Program-made: the position numbers and the translations under genes | Shown: positions 36,001 through 42,929 of the stretch, piece by piece | How positions within the stretch are numbered: the first letter of the stretch is position 1 | Layout of the letters: each line of letters opens with the position of its first letter | Assembly: GCA_951804985.1 (NCBI GenBank) | Contig: OX638131.1 | Coordinates: 6,920,630-6,984,629 of the forward strand | DNA length: 64,000 nucleotides | Source of the DNA: Dryomyza anilis | Lineage: Eukaryota > Arthropoda > Insecta > Diptera > Dryomyzidae | Direction: 5' to 3' | Notes under the pieces: generated by a model | Told to the model about the DNA's origin: nothing | Database searches by the model: none | The model's input: the letters and a program-made list of their open reading frames with translations, nothing else

Positions 36001-39000
36001 GAATTTCTATAGATCAAATATAAATTTAACTTAAAATAAACCCTATAATTTATATTGATTGAATTTCTCAAACATGTCTTCCAAAAATGCTCGACAAATA
36101 GCTGTCAACTATTTAAAATGTGCTCAACTAACAAAATAAAATTGACAAATGACAGATCTTCATAATTTAAATTTAATTTAAATAAATTTAAAAGTTTTCG
36201 TTAAAAATTTCAATTCACAAATTTATTAAAATTTAATGCAGGTCGCCAAATTAAAGGCCGATCCCTCTGCAATCAGCGTCGATCCAAAGGCCCTCTCGCA
36301 ATTCTCCAATGATTTCCTCAATGCCAACGAGGAAGAGGAACGCCAACGTCGCAAATACATTGACGAGAACTCGGACGCATCCAGCGAATCGGAGATCGTT
36401 GAGAAGGGCAGCACCGTCAGCCAGTCAATGATACGTCATACCGCAGAGCTGGAAAATGATTTGGAGGAGGATGTGCGAAATGGGTTGATTTGTTCCAAGG
36501 AACAGTACGGCACGCTGCGCTACGATGAGGAGGGCATTAAGAAACTGCGGGCGGCTAGGGTAAGACAAAACCGAAATAAAAACACAAAATAAACTGAACA
36601 TAAATTAGTAATATACACCGAAAATAATACATACTGTATTAAACAATAAGAGAGTTGTCTATAAAATAAATACAAATGCATTTGATCGTCTGAAATCCAA
36701 TGCATATTATCGACGATATTGCATAATCGACTAACTACATGTGAAAAATACGCCTAATTTGTCTTATAATCCGGTTTTAAATGATATGTTGATCGGATAA
36801 ATTAGATAACGCCATTATAAGTTATGACATATTTAATTTTTGATGAAGTAAGTACAGAATTGAGACTTAAAACTTCGAAAATGTAGATAGATGGTCTTGC
36901 AGTATCACCGACGATATGTTTTTACTACATTAATGTATTTGTTTTTTTTTTTAACTACAAAAATTTAGTAGATTTCCATAAACAATTTTAGTACATTTTG
37001 TGTTCGTACTGAAATATCGTCGTTGTAAAACGAAAATTCACCAAATACATTTTAAAAATTCCAAATATTCATTTACAAAAATCTTTATATCTCAGTCAAT
37101 TTTTAATCGATGATCTGAAATTTTTACCACATGAGAAAGAAAATGTAAATCTGTCAATTGGTGTTTAAACTTTAAAAATGCATCAATTATTTTTTATAAT
37201 ATTAGTCAACAAACTTGAAATTTAAGTTTTCCATTAAAATGTATTTGGTGACTTTTCGTTCTACAACGACGATATGTAGATTTATTACTACTTTTCAATT
37301 TATTTATGCAATAATATGCACAGAAAATACAGAAAACAAATAAATAGAATCGAATTACTATTACTACATTGTGTAGTAAAATCAAATGAAATATAAACAA
37401 ATGTATTTAAAAGATAAAACGAAATTGGTAGAACTAATTACTTTTTTAAACAAATACATAAATGTCGTCAATTTTACTACACTCATATTTCGGTGTAAAT
37501 TAATCATTAATAATGCATAAAATCTAATATTAATTAAGTATTAAATTAGTCATTAAAGAAAACATTAAATAACTCAAAAAATAAACTTAAAATATGCATG
37601 AAATAAGTTAGTAAATCAAGCTTAAAAATAATCATAAAACAAATCATAAAAGTTTTAGTTAAAATAAATATCAAATTTATCATAAGAATAATCATAAAAA
37701 CAAATCAGAAAATAAATCATAAAATATCTCAAAAATCATTAAATAAATTATAAAATTAAGCTTAAAATTTATCACAAAATTAGTCATAAATTAATCATAA
37801 AATTAATCATAAAATAAATTATAAAATTTGCCATCAAATTTATCATAAAATTAATCTAAAAAAAAAAAAACAAATTAATCATAAAATTAGTCTTAAATTA
37901 ATCATAAAAAATAATCATAAAATTAAACTAAAAAATTGTCATAATATTAATCATAAAATTAGTCTTAAATTAAACTAAAAAAATTTCATAATATTAATCA
38001 TAATATTAATCATAATATTAATCATAAAATGAATCGTAAAATAAATCGTAAAATAAATCGTAAAACAATCATAAAATAAATCATAAAATTAATCTTAAAG
38101 CTTATACTAAAATTAGTCATAAAATTAATCATTAAATTATTCATAAAATTAGACATAAAATTAATAAAAAAAAATATATAAATAACACAAAAGGAATCAT
38201 AAAATAAATAATAAAATTTGTCATACAATCAATTACAAAATTAGTCATAATAATAAATCATTACTTTAGTCATCAAATTTAACATAAAGTTAGTCTTAAG
38301 AAATATCATAAAATTTATCATTAAATTAATCAAAAAATTAATCATAAAATAAATTATAAAATTTGCCATCAAATTTATCATAAAATTAATTTAAAAAAAC
38401 CAAATTAATCATAAAATTAGTCTTAAATTAATCATAAAAAAATAAACATAAAATTAAAGTAAAAAAATTTCGTAATATTAATCATAATATTAATCATAAT
38501 ATTAATCATAATATTAATCATAATATTAATCATAACATTAATCATAATATTAATCATAAAATGAATCGTAAAATAAACCGTAAAACAATCATAAAATAAT
38601 CATAAAATAAATCATAAAATTAATCTTAAAACTTATACTAAAAGTAGTCATAAAATTAACCATTAAATTATTCATAAAATTAATAATAAAAATAATCATA
38701 AAATAACACAAAAGGAATCGTAAAATAAATAATAAAATTTGTCATAAAATCAATTACAAAATAAGTCATAATAATAAATCATAACTTTATTCATGAAATT
38801 TAACATAAAGTTAATCTTAAAAATATCATAAAATTAATCATAAAATCAATCATAAAATTAATCATATAATTAATCATAAAATTAATCATAAAACTATTCA
38901 TAAAATAAAATATAAAAATAATTATAAAATGGATCTTAAAATTACACAAAATTAATCATAAAATAAATAATAAAATTAATTATAAAATAAATAATAAAAT

Positions 39001-39613
39001 TAATCATAAAATAAATCAACAAATTAGTCATAAAATTTTGCATAAAATTTATCATACGAAAAAATCATAAAATTTGTCATAAAGTGAATCAAAAACTAAT
39101 CAAAAATTAATACTAAATATAATCACGAAATTAATCAAAAATTAAATCGTAAAATAATATCAAAATAAATCATAAAATTAATCGTAAAATTAATCGTAAA
39201 ATTAATCATAAAAACAGTAAAAAAAATAATCATAAAAAATTAATCATAAAACTATTCATAAAATTAAGCATAAAATTAATCATACAATTTGCCATAAAAT
39301 AAATCATAAAATCAATCATAAAATTAATCACAAAATTTACTATGAAATAAATCATAAAAAAACATTAAATTAATTATGAAATGAATCATAAAATAAATCG
39401 TAAAATAATGATCAAAAAATATTTAAAATTTTAACTTATAGATTATTTTATAATTTTGCATATATACACTAAATATTATATTTTCAACTACAGGACATCC
39501 AGGAATTATACCTTCTGGCCGAGGGCATTATTATCGAAGAACGACCAAAACCACCACCGCCCGAACCAGTTTTAGAGCCACCAGTTGAGCCGCCCACAGA
39601 AACCAAGACTTAG
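5435..39613 (+). CDS. Gene 1: eight-exon gene for a 589-residue coiled-coil-rich protein, function unknown
   Basis: Joined exons are 5435-6036, 26681-26831, 28950-29084, 29153-29343, 35331-35477, 35578-35683, 36242-36559 and 39494-39613. All junctions are GT-AG, the phases agree (2,0,0,2,2,0,0), and the sum is 1,770 nt, exactly 590 codons including TAG. Residues 1-30 are Ala/Ser-rich; about 37-80 is a compact Trp-containing region (NNWSVDDEHFF, NVWQTLEFL); about 95-175 is Gly/Ala/Arg low complexity; about 205-450 is highly charged Glu/Lys/Arg/Gln helix, probably coiled coil, with a 'VKWERERLQHEEEEMW' segment; about 475-500 is acidic; the tail is proline-rich. There is no signal peptide or membrane segment. 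Charged coiled coils of this kind are common in axonemal and centrosomal proteins, but that is only a guess; I do not recognise the family. Introns total about 32 kb and are largely satellite. AATAAA signals follow at 39704-39732. Confidence 0.85.
6037..7139. other. Start of intron 1, unique AT-rich sequence
   Basis: I see no exon, RNA gene or clear repeat here. The stretch is about 75-80% AT with short homopolymer runs. Confidence 0.5.
7140..8535. repeat. 19-bp tandem array, variant ACTGAAAATTCGAATTTTT
   Basis: About 1.4 kb of 19-bp units, moderately diverged (CGAATTTTT, GGAATTTTT and CAAATTTTT variants, occasional 18- and 20-bp units). The core AAAATTCGAATTTT is a perfect palindrome. The unit differs from the AGTGAAAAATTGAATTTTT arrays at about three positions and lies in the same orientation, so it is a subfamily of the same satellite. 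Confidence 0.9.
8536..9715. other. Unique stretch in intron 1 between two 19-bp arrays
   Basis: This is less AT-rich than its flanks. It contains imperfect 'gaagtagttgagaaagttg' repeats near 9530-9590. Several overlapping minus-strand frames (60-122 codons) lie here, but none has a recognisable domain or splice context. Confidence 0.4.
9716..11900. repeat. 19-bp tandem array, AGTGAAAAATTGAATTTTT, with a 497-bp higher-order repeat
   Basis: About 2.2 kb of 19-bp units, many identical in runs. Marker variants recur at a fixed distance: TATATAGTGACAG at 10731 and 11228, and GAAAAACTCAATTTTTTAG around 10921 and 11418, both 497 bp apart. Units with an inserted TTGAATTGAATTG also recur near 11050, 11573 and 11752. 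The array lies wholly inside intron 1. Confidence 0.95.
11901..13289. other. Mostly unique stretch in intron 1
   Basis: It holds short local repeats: 'gtagtagaatg' at 12590-12635, 'cgacattcgaaa' at 12739-12765, and a duplicated 'aaatcaatttataatattgc' at 13061-13100. No gene is supported. Confidence 0.45.
13290..13640. mobile_element. Fragment related to the inverted-repeat element at 36614-37497
   Basis: It shares the sequence order of 36690-36990: ATCGTCGACGATA-like start, 'acatgtgaaaa', 'cctaattttgtcttataatcc', 'gatatgttcatc(a)gataaatta', and 'ttgcagt(g/a)tcac'. The ends are not visible, so this is a diverged partial copy. Confidence 0.55.
13683..14240 (-). mobile_element. Solo LTR, copy 2
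   Basis: This copy has intact TG...CA ends with short inverted repeats TGTTACGAAAA and TTTTCGTAACA, flanked by ATAT on both sides (13679-13682 and 14241-14244). On the minus strand, TATATAAGGGAGCC is followed about 30 bp later by TTCAGTAG and then by TTAATAAAG signals. It is 558 bp, longer than copy 1 because of extra 'gatcttccctctctttct' units at 14065-14155. It lies in intron 1, antisense to gene 1. Confidence 0.8.
14740..15690. repeat. Degenerate ~40-bp tandem repeat
   Basis: Recurring phrases are 'aatacttttgctctttgc', 'ttttcaaatgctgtcgcg' and 'tttaaatac', in the same order about every 35-42 bp with heavy divergence. One two-unit block (TTTGCTTTTCAAATGCTTTC followed by GCGTTATAAATACTT) recurs almost unchanged at about 14791 and 15138. 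Confidence 0.75.
15988..16208 (+). mobile_element. MITE alpha, copy 1 (ACACCCAG ends)
   Basis: A 221-bp element with inverted ends ACACCCAGAAAAAAA and TTTTTTTCTGGGTGT. Its body carries 'agtcaataggataaatta' near one end and 'caattgtcctattgacca'-like sequence near the other, which are complementary to each other. Related copies are 22251-23168 (inverted and interrupted) and 54425-54655. No coding capacity. Confidence 0.8.
16458..16863 (+). CDS. Candidate alternative first exon 1B of gene 1 (coding 16661-16863)
   Basis: An open frame runs 16640-16863 and ends at a good donor, CAGAG|GTAGGG. It leaves the same two-base phase as exon 1A, so it could splice to 26681 and give a 456-residue isoform. 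The best start is ATG 16661 in AACAACATG; an upstream ATG at 16644 opens an out-of-frame 19-codon ORF. Its last residues can be aligned without gaps to exon 1A: both have a KxKK cluster and, 27 residues later, DxVQC (10 of 35 identical). Exon 1B then adds IIEPPPQ. An initiator-like TCAGTT has its A at 16460, with no TATA or DPE. Splicing 1A to 1B to exon 2 would break frame, so it is an alternative start, a duplicated relic, or a chance ORF. Confidence 0.45.
16864..19024. other. Intron 1 continuation, mostly unique
   Basis: It contains a short 9-bp array of AATCTTTTA at about 17464-17578 and 'gcttttaa/ttaaaagc' direct and inverted runs at 17640-17770. A moderately GC-rich patch at 18400-18600 shows no open frame. 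No gene is supported. Confidence 0.45.
17464..17578. repeat. Short 9-bp tandem array, AATCTTTTA
   Basis: About a dozen near-perfect units, some shortened to 'aatctta'. It is followed by diverging TTTTAAA-rich sequence. Confidence 0.85.
19025..19815. repeat. Degenerate GGAACCGG-rich repeat
   Basis: Clusters of 'ggaaccggaacc', 'tcggaactcatataat' and 'ccgatatctcaaagggttttag' recur in the same order. This gives roughly two 350-400-bp diverged units (about 19030-19430 and 19440-19815). The GC-containing motif stands out from the AT-rich background. Confidence 0.65.
19816..21186. other. AT-rich stretch without genes
   Basis: The only structure I see is a 17-bp direct repeat 'acgtatgagtaacatt' about 170 bp apart (near 20486 and 20655), and repeats of 'aatcatagatt' at 20760-20830. 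Confidence 0.4.
22251..23168 (-). mobile_element. MITE alpha, copy 2, split by element beta
   Basis: It begins ACACCCAG at 22251 and ends CTGGGTGT at 23168. The body is the reverse complement of copy 1. It breaks off at 22440 and resumes at 23131, the gap being filled exactly by element beta. It lies inside element gamma. Confidence 0.8.
22441..23130. mobile_element. Hairpin element beta, copy 1 (nested in MITE alpha)
   Basis: A 690-bp element with inverted ends built on CGTCACT, TCATGCCAAAGGGGCGAA and TGTGCA, flanked by ATAT. The centre is a long inverted repeat: the arm near 22750 (GCACCTATAGATCTGCATCA) faces its complement near 22855-22875, around a loop near 22812. Outer arms (TAACTTTTTATTAGCGCAAG and its diverged complement) continue the fold. 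Open frames here are repeat by-products. Confidence 0.8.
23739..24766. mobile_element. Hairpin element beta, copy 2, with two hairpins
   Basis: It starts CGTCACTGTCATGCC, ends GGCATGATAGTGACA, and is flanked by ATAT (23735-23738 and 24767-24770). At 1,028 bp it is longer than copy 1 because the palindromic core occurs twice (about 24050-24185 and 24365-24505). The cores are separated by a partial internal copy of the terminal sequence (CTTGTCATGCCAAAAGGGCGAA near 24273). Confidence 0.8.
24770..26040. repeat. Degenerate GGGAAGTATTGTC-type repeat
   Basis: Variants of 'ggaataattgtctcg', 'gggaagtattgtc' and 'gaaaaattgtct' recur every 18-30 bp for about 1.3 kb. Five 12-bp units of AAAGGAATGTCT/AAAGGCATGTCT type lie at 25117-25175. 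A related block is at 58110-58420. The overlapping frames on both strands are not genes. Confidence 0.7.
26041..26680. other. End of intron 1 before exon 2
   Basis: Unique sequence with a GC-richer patch at 26455-26500. The acceptor TTTCCACGCAG lies at 26670-26680. Nothing else is evident. Confidence 0.5.
26681..26831 (+). CDS. Gene 1 exon 2 (residues 201-251)
   Basis: Acceptor CACGCAG|C and donor GCGAG|GTGAGT are both strong. The first base completes the split Ser codon and the exon ends in phase 0. The product is basic and helical: FNLPRISARLERL, then DYQTQLQKRITTRE. Confidence 0.85.
27040..27960. repeat. 19-bp tandem array in intron 2, AGTGAAAATTTGAATTTTT
   Basis: About 0.9 kb. The centre (27390-27735) is about 18 nearly identical 19-bp units; the flanks are diverged variants closer to AGTGAAAAATTGAATTTTT. 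Orientation is the same as in intron 1. Confidence 0.95.
27961..28949. other. Remainder of intron 2
   Basis: Unique sequence. A moderately GC-rich patch at 28300-28700 includes two 'agggtctaaa(a/g)caaaaa' direct repeats (28266 and 28381). No exon with matching phases is seen. The acceptor is TTTCATAG at 28942-28949. Confidence 0.45.
28950..29084 (+). CDS. Gene 1 exon 3 (residues 252-296)
   Basis: Exactly 45 codons, phase 0 at both ends, with acceptor TTTCATAG and donor AAAG|GTACAT. The product is charged: LKEVERERLLIIEGK, then ENDPIFVVDKKANIVIKK. Confidence 0.85.
29153..29343 (+). CDS. Gene 1 exon 4 (residues 297-359, splits codon 360)
   Basis: It follows a 68-bp intron with acceptor CTTCTACAG and ends at donor CTAAG|GTAATG. 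The frame continues only three bases past the donor. The product is a strongly charged helix (WERERLQHEEEEMWIREK, QRQHRQQQNELEEL), a likely coiled coil. The 9-bp satellite begins about 9 bases after this donor. Confidence 0.85.
29352..30605. repeat. 9-bp satellite, (AAAGAATTT)n, about 139 copies
   Basis: A nearly perfect array in intron 4, with rare single-base variants (30245, 30471, 30491) and more variants in the last 80 bp. It starts almost at the donor of exon 4. Confidence 0.98.
30612..32235. repeat. 8-bp satellite, (AAATAAAG)n, about 200 copies
   Basis: It follows the 9-bp array after a few degenerate bases. Rare variants are AAATAATG units at 30830-30885 and one 4-bp insertion near 30928. 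The final units become A-rich. Confidence 0.98.
32236..32887. other. Non-repetitive island between two satellites in intron 4
   Basis: About 600 bp of unique sequence, clearly GC-richer at 32300-32560 and 32740-32870, between the 8-bp and 7-bp arrays. It contains CACGTG (32838-32843), TGACGTC-like and ATTTGCAT motifs. No exon fits the phase-2 junction here: the 63-codon frame at 32522-32713 has no suitable acceptor/donor pair. Confidence 0.6.
32888..34943. repeat. 7-bp satellite, (TATAAAA)n, about 293 copies
   Basis: Essentially perfect 7-bp units for 2.05 kb. Because 7 is not a multiple of 3 and the unit has no stop on the minus strand, two minus-strand frames of 723 and 738 codons stay open through it. 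They encode only a repeated seven-residue Phe/Tyr/Ile/Leu pattern and are artefacts. Confidence 0.98.
34950..35066. repeat. Polypurine (A/G) tract
   Basis: A run of A with interspersed G and almost no pyrimidine, following the 7-bp satellite. A poly-T tract with a few G and C follows at 35180-35220. Confidence 0.85.
35331..35477 (+). CDS. Gene 1 exon 5 (residues 361-408, splits codons 360 and 409)
   Basis: Acceptor TTTATTGCAG, donor GCCAG|GTATGG. AG from exon 4 plus A gives Arg. The product includes HSEDWRECEQNLREFLESQ and VSTPFTSDSKDILNIV. The open frame extends upstream to 35269 but has no phase-compatible reason to. Confidence 0.85.
35578..35683 (+). CDS. Gene 1 exon 6 (residues 410-444)
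   Basis: It follows a 100-bp intron; acceptor TTTTGCAG, donor AAATTG|GTATGA. The first base completes Arg 409. The product is charged and helical (KFRETQLRIQQELEDKYRKK). Confidence 0.85.
36242..36559 (+). CDS. Gene 1 exon 7 (residues 445-550)
   Basis: 106 whole codons, acceptor TTTAATGCAG and donor GCTAGG|GTAAGA. It carries an acidic Ser/Glu stretch (DENSDASSESEIVEKG) and a C-terminal RYDEEGIKKLRAAR. GC content is much higher than in the introns on either side. Confidence 0.88.
36614..37497. mobile_element. Inverted-repeat element epsilon (TACACCGAAAATA ends) in intron 7
   Basis: Ends TACACCGAAAATA (36614) and TATTTCGGTGTA (37486-37497) are inverted. The element is 884 bp and contains MITE delta at 37018-37271, so it was about 630 bp before that insertion. 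A diverged relative is at 13290-13640. Confidence 0.7.
37018..37271. mobile_element. MITE delta, copy 1
   Basis: A 254-bp element with long inverted ends starting CGTCGTTGTA, then AACGAAAATTCACC and AAATACATTTT, flanked by ATAT on both sides. Two further copies have the same length and ends. Confidence 0.9.
37500..39410. repeat. Degenerate 11-12-bp repeat, AATCATAAAATT type, in intron 7
   Basis: Variants of 'aatcataaaatt' and 'aaataaatcat' recur for 1.9 kb. Two longer blocks are duplicated: the series with 'aatcgtaaaataaatcgtaaaa' near 38030 recurs near 38560, about 530 bp later. Confidence 0.85.
39494..39613 (+). CDS. Gene 1 exon 8 (residues 551-589 and stop)
   Basis: Acceptor TTTTCAACTACAG, phase 0, stop TAG at 39611-39613. 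The product starts DIQELYLLAEGIIIEE and ends in a proline-rich tail (PKPPPPEPVLEPPVEPP). Confidence 0.88.
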   Translation, partial: DIQELYLLAEGIIIEERPKPPPPEPVLEPPVEPPTETKT

Positions 39614-39703
39614 TTGGCGATTATGAGCGCAAAATTTGCAGCATACTGTTTTAAAAATTAAATTCTATTTGTGTTAAATGCAACATATCATAATAATGAT
39701 GAT

Positions 39704-39732
39704 AATAAATAAAACAATATAATAAAAATAAA
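39704..39732 (+). terminator. Poly(A) signals of gene 1
   Basis: Four overlapping or adjacent AATAAA hexamers lie at 39704, 39708, 39721 and 39727, about 90-115 bases after the stop codon. Confidence 0.65.
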
Positions 39733-39740
39733 TCAGAAAA

Positions 39741-40305
39741 AACATTTTATCTCTGACTATTGATTGTCATTTCTTTATCAGACCGCATACTAATTATAGC
39801 GCGATAAGAGTTTTAATAAAATTATTATTGGCTCTGCGCCTCAAGGTATGCCATGCTCAAATGCTTTGATAGCCGCCAATGTTTGATTTGCGCACACATT
39901 GTTGACACAAAATCTAATAATTGACAACTTAATTACACCCAATTAGTCTGATGTTTAGTTGATGACGAATGGGTTGACAAGTTGCGTCAGCGTTTGTATC
40001 GACTATAGTCACGTCACGAATGGCGGCATAGAAACAGCAAATATACTTTTATTAAAAATGATCAATTTTACTTTATGGCAATAAAAATGCGTTTCTTGAA
40101 ATGGAAATATTAATAGCAACGATGTTATGAAATATAATAATACATAACCAGTTAGAAATGTTAGTGAAGATGGAACATTTTAAAGTTAGTAACACAAACA
40201 AAATTTTTGGCAGGATCGAGGCAGCTTAGAAACATTTTGTCGACATATTTCAAATAGACAAAGGCAGAGTTTGTATTACAAGCTGTTTGTTTTCTGTCAG
40301 TTTCC
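39741..40305. other. Intergenic stretch after gene 1
   Basis: Unique AT-rich sequence with no gene or clear repeat. Confidence 0.5.
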
Positions 40306-40377
40306 AGTGAATCTGTCAGTGAATCTGTCAGTGAATCTGTCAGTGAATCTGTCAGTGAATCTGTCAGTGAATCTGCC
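40306..40377. repeat. 12-bp tandem repeat, AGTGAATCTGTC, about 6 copies
   Basis: Perfect 12-bp units. As 12 is a multiple of 3, both strands stay open (repeating LSVN or DSLT), which explains the short frames here. Confidence 0.9.
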
Positions 40378-40508
40378 ATTAAAATTCCACAAAATTTTAC
40401 AACCTGCACTTCCCAAAATATTACATTGCCGGAAATATGCCCAAAATAATCCAGAAAAATGCCAAAAATTGTGAGTCGGATAAGATCAAAAGAATTGTAT
40501 GGTACCTG

Positions 40509-41145
40509 CACTCAAAATAATTTCTAGGAAATTTTACGAAATAATTTTCACAATTCTTAATATCGTAAAATACACGAATAATTCTTAGAATACACGAAAC
40601 ATTTATAATTTCTATTTTTTTCCAATTAGTTTTGACGAACGATTCGTAATATATCAATATTCGTAAAAGTAAAACAAAAACAAAATTATAATTATTTCGT
40701 TTAAATTAAGAAACTTTCGTAATATTATTTTCTATTACAATTGTTTTACGAGAGGATAACATATTTTACGAATGAGCTTTACATTTTACGAATAAATTAC
40801 TAAACTTTCGTAAATTTTCAGACTATATGTAGAATTTTACGAAACATTCGTATTTTTTACGAATCATAAGTAAACAAAGTAATCAGTTGTACGAATATAT
40901 TCGTAAACAAATACAAAAATATTCAATAAATTACGAATCTTTCGTATTTTGTATGAATCGCTTTCATTGATAAAAACTAAAAATAGTTTCGTAAAATAAA
41001 CTATAAACAATATTCGTAATTTTAACCTAAATTTACGAAAGTTCTTCCGTGTATTTTACGAAATATTTCATATGTAAATTTCACGAATTTGTTAGTAAAA
41101 TACACGAACGATTTCGTGTATTTTAAGCAGACTTTATTTTGAGTG
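40509..41145. mobile_element. Inverted-repeat element zeta-1 (CACTCAAAATAA ends), full of TTCGTAA/TTACGAA motifs
   Basis: Ends CACTCAAAATAA (40509) and TTATTTTGAGTG (41134-41145) are perfect 12-bp inverted repeats. The 637-bp body contains many copies of TTCGTAA and its complement TTACGAA or TTTACGAA in both orientations, so it can fold on itself in many ways. No coding frame. Confidence 0.7.
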
Positions 41146-41702
41146 TTTGATTTTAAATAAATTTTGACTGTAGTAATATTTCGGTTTACTCTAAAATGCT
41201 TCACATATTTGTACTAATTTCATTAAACTAATGGAAAGCATCCTTTAAAATAACAATATAAATTAAATCAAAAAATTCATTTTAATTGCCACTCATGATG
41301 ACCCGAAGCAATGCGTAACCAAGTGTGTCACACATGACGGACTCTGCAACATATTTTCGTTTTTTTAACAGTCACTTCAAAATATTCATATGTGCGCATA
41401 ACACAGTCTATGGACAAATAAAAGCTAAAACAAAATTCAATAATCAAAACTGAGCGAAAAAAACCACACAAATATTTCCTTCGTTTATGAAAAAAAGACC
41501 CGCACTAAACAAAACAATATTAACATTTTGAAGCATGCTTCAAGGCGTTGTGCAATGTTGTGGGCCTCTATATTTAATGTTGAAAAAAAAGAAGGATTTC
41601 AATAAAAAACCTACTCTATTTTTAAGCTACAATTTGTACTCTTTTAAGTAATAAAGTTATGCACAAAAATAACATTTTAACTCGACTATATTTTCATGCG
41701 TA
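41146..41702. other. Stretch between two inverted-repeat elements
   Basis: Unique sequence; a GC-richer patch with TGTGTCACACATGACG lies at 41320-41340. No gene is supported. Confidence 0.4.
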
Positions 41703-42254
41703 CACTCAAAATAAAACCTGCTCAATCATAGCAATTATAGCAAAGTCAAATTTCTACTAATGAAATGGGTCAATAGGATGCATACCATTAGTACAATAAT
41801 ACTCAAACCATAAATGTATGTACCATTAATTGTATAGTGCACGCTGTTATATATAATAGCAAGACCTAGATATTTTAATTGATATTGATGATATTGCTAT
41901 TTTTATGGTACAGACGTATTAAATTCAAATGTGCGAAGGGGTTAGACTTGCGCTCACTATTACTAAGTTCATTCTCCAATTGAGTCCGCTCAACATTTAA
42001 GAGCAATTATCCAAGTTTTCATTATCCAAATGGTAAGACACATTCAATATTACTATAATAGTAGAAAAAACATTAAAACAATAGTATTTAGGCCATTAAT
42101 TTCAATAATATTAAAAATTATTAAATTAATGTTACAAATACCATCAAATTCATTAGAAAACTTTTGAGTTAATATGAAATCTTGATTAATACATGAACCA
42201 TAAAATCAATGATCGAATGGGATATTTTGGCAATGGGATATTTTCTTCCGAGTG
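41703..42254. mobile_element. Inverted-repeat element zeta-2 (CACTC ends, TA flanks)
   Basis: It begins CACTCAAAATAAAACC at 41703 and ends TATTTTCTTCCGAGTG at 42254, flanked by TA on each side. The inverted match beyond CACTC is imperfect. The body carries 'gggtcaataggatgc' like the alpha MITEs. Boundaries are less certain than those of zeta-1. Confidence 0.5.
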
Positions 42255-42610
42255 TAGTATAGAACTTGCCAACAGTCCATAACCCACGCTCGATGCTCCC
42301 TTAACCCACTTAAATAACAGCTATATGTAGCTCGTATTTTTGGCACGCATAAAACACCTGCGGCCTCCGATGTGTGTGTCTGTTTTTGTCCGAAAAAACA
42401 GCAGTATTCAGTTCCATTCACCGCCATGTGTGGCCCCGAAGGCTGCGTGTCTCAAATACAATCATTGGTCATGCGATGCATGGTTTTCTCGGGAAATTGA
42501 ATTCGAATTGTGACGAAATATGGAACAGTCAACGTAGCAGTTATCACTGCGCAATACACAAACAACAACAACCACAACATCAAAATTTGTGAGGGGATGA
42601 TGTCACTTAA

Positions 42611-42871
42611 TCTGACACTAGTGATAGTTTCTGTTGTGATAGTGATGGAGATGGAGATGTTGGTGATGATGTGGTACTTGATTATGAGAATGATATGTAT
42701 GACGGTGATGATGATGATGATGACATTATTGTCTACAATGACAAAACAGATGACGTGCCGAAAATACGCCGAAAATTCTTTGAATTTTTTCAAATGCGTG
42801 ACTTCATTCGGTGTCATTACTATGGCCCGTGGTATGGGCTAAAATGTGCTTTATTTCATGTATCATTGTAA
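42611..42871 (+). other. Acidic open frame of unclear status
   Basis: A frame open from just after a stop at 42608-42610 to TAA at 42869-42871. It reads as an Asp-rich segment (a GAT-rich trinucleotide tract) followed by a basic/aromatic end (IRRKFFEFFQMRDF, HYYGPWYG). It has no ATG-led context and only a weak acceptor (ACACTAG). It may be an exon of an unrecognised gene or a by-product of the GAT/GGT tract; I favour the latter. Confidence 0.2.
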
Positions 42872-42929
42872 TAAGTATTTCGAATTTAGAAAAAAATATA
42901 TTTCTGCCAAAAATCCATATTTTTATTAA

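Noticed and set aside
42510..42842. 110-codon Met-rich plus-strand frame
   Set aside because: It is the GAT/ATG-rich trinucleotide tract read in another frame; there is no supporting context.
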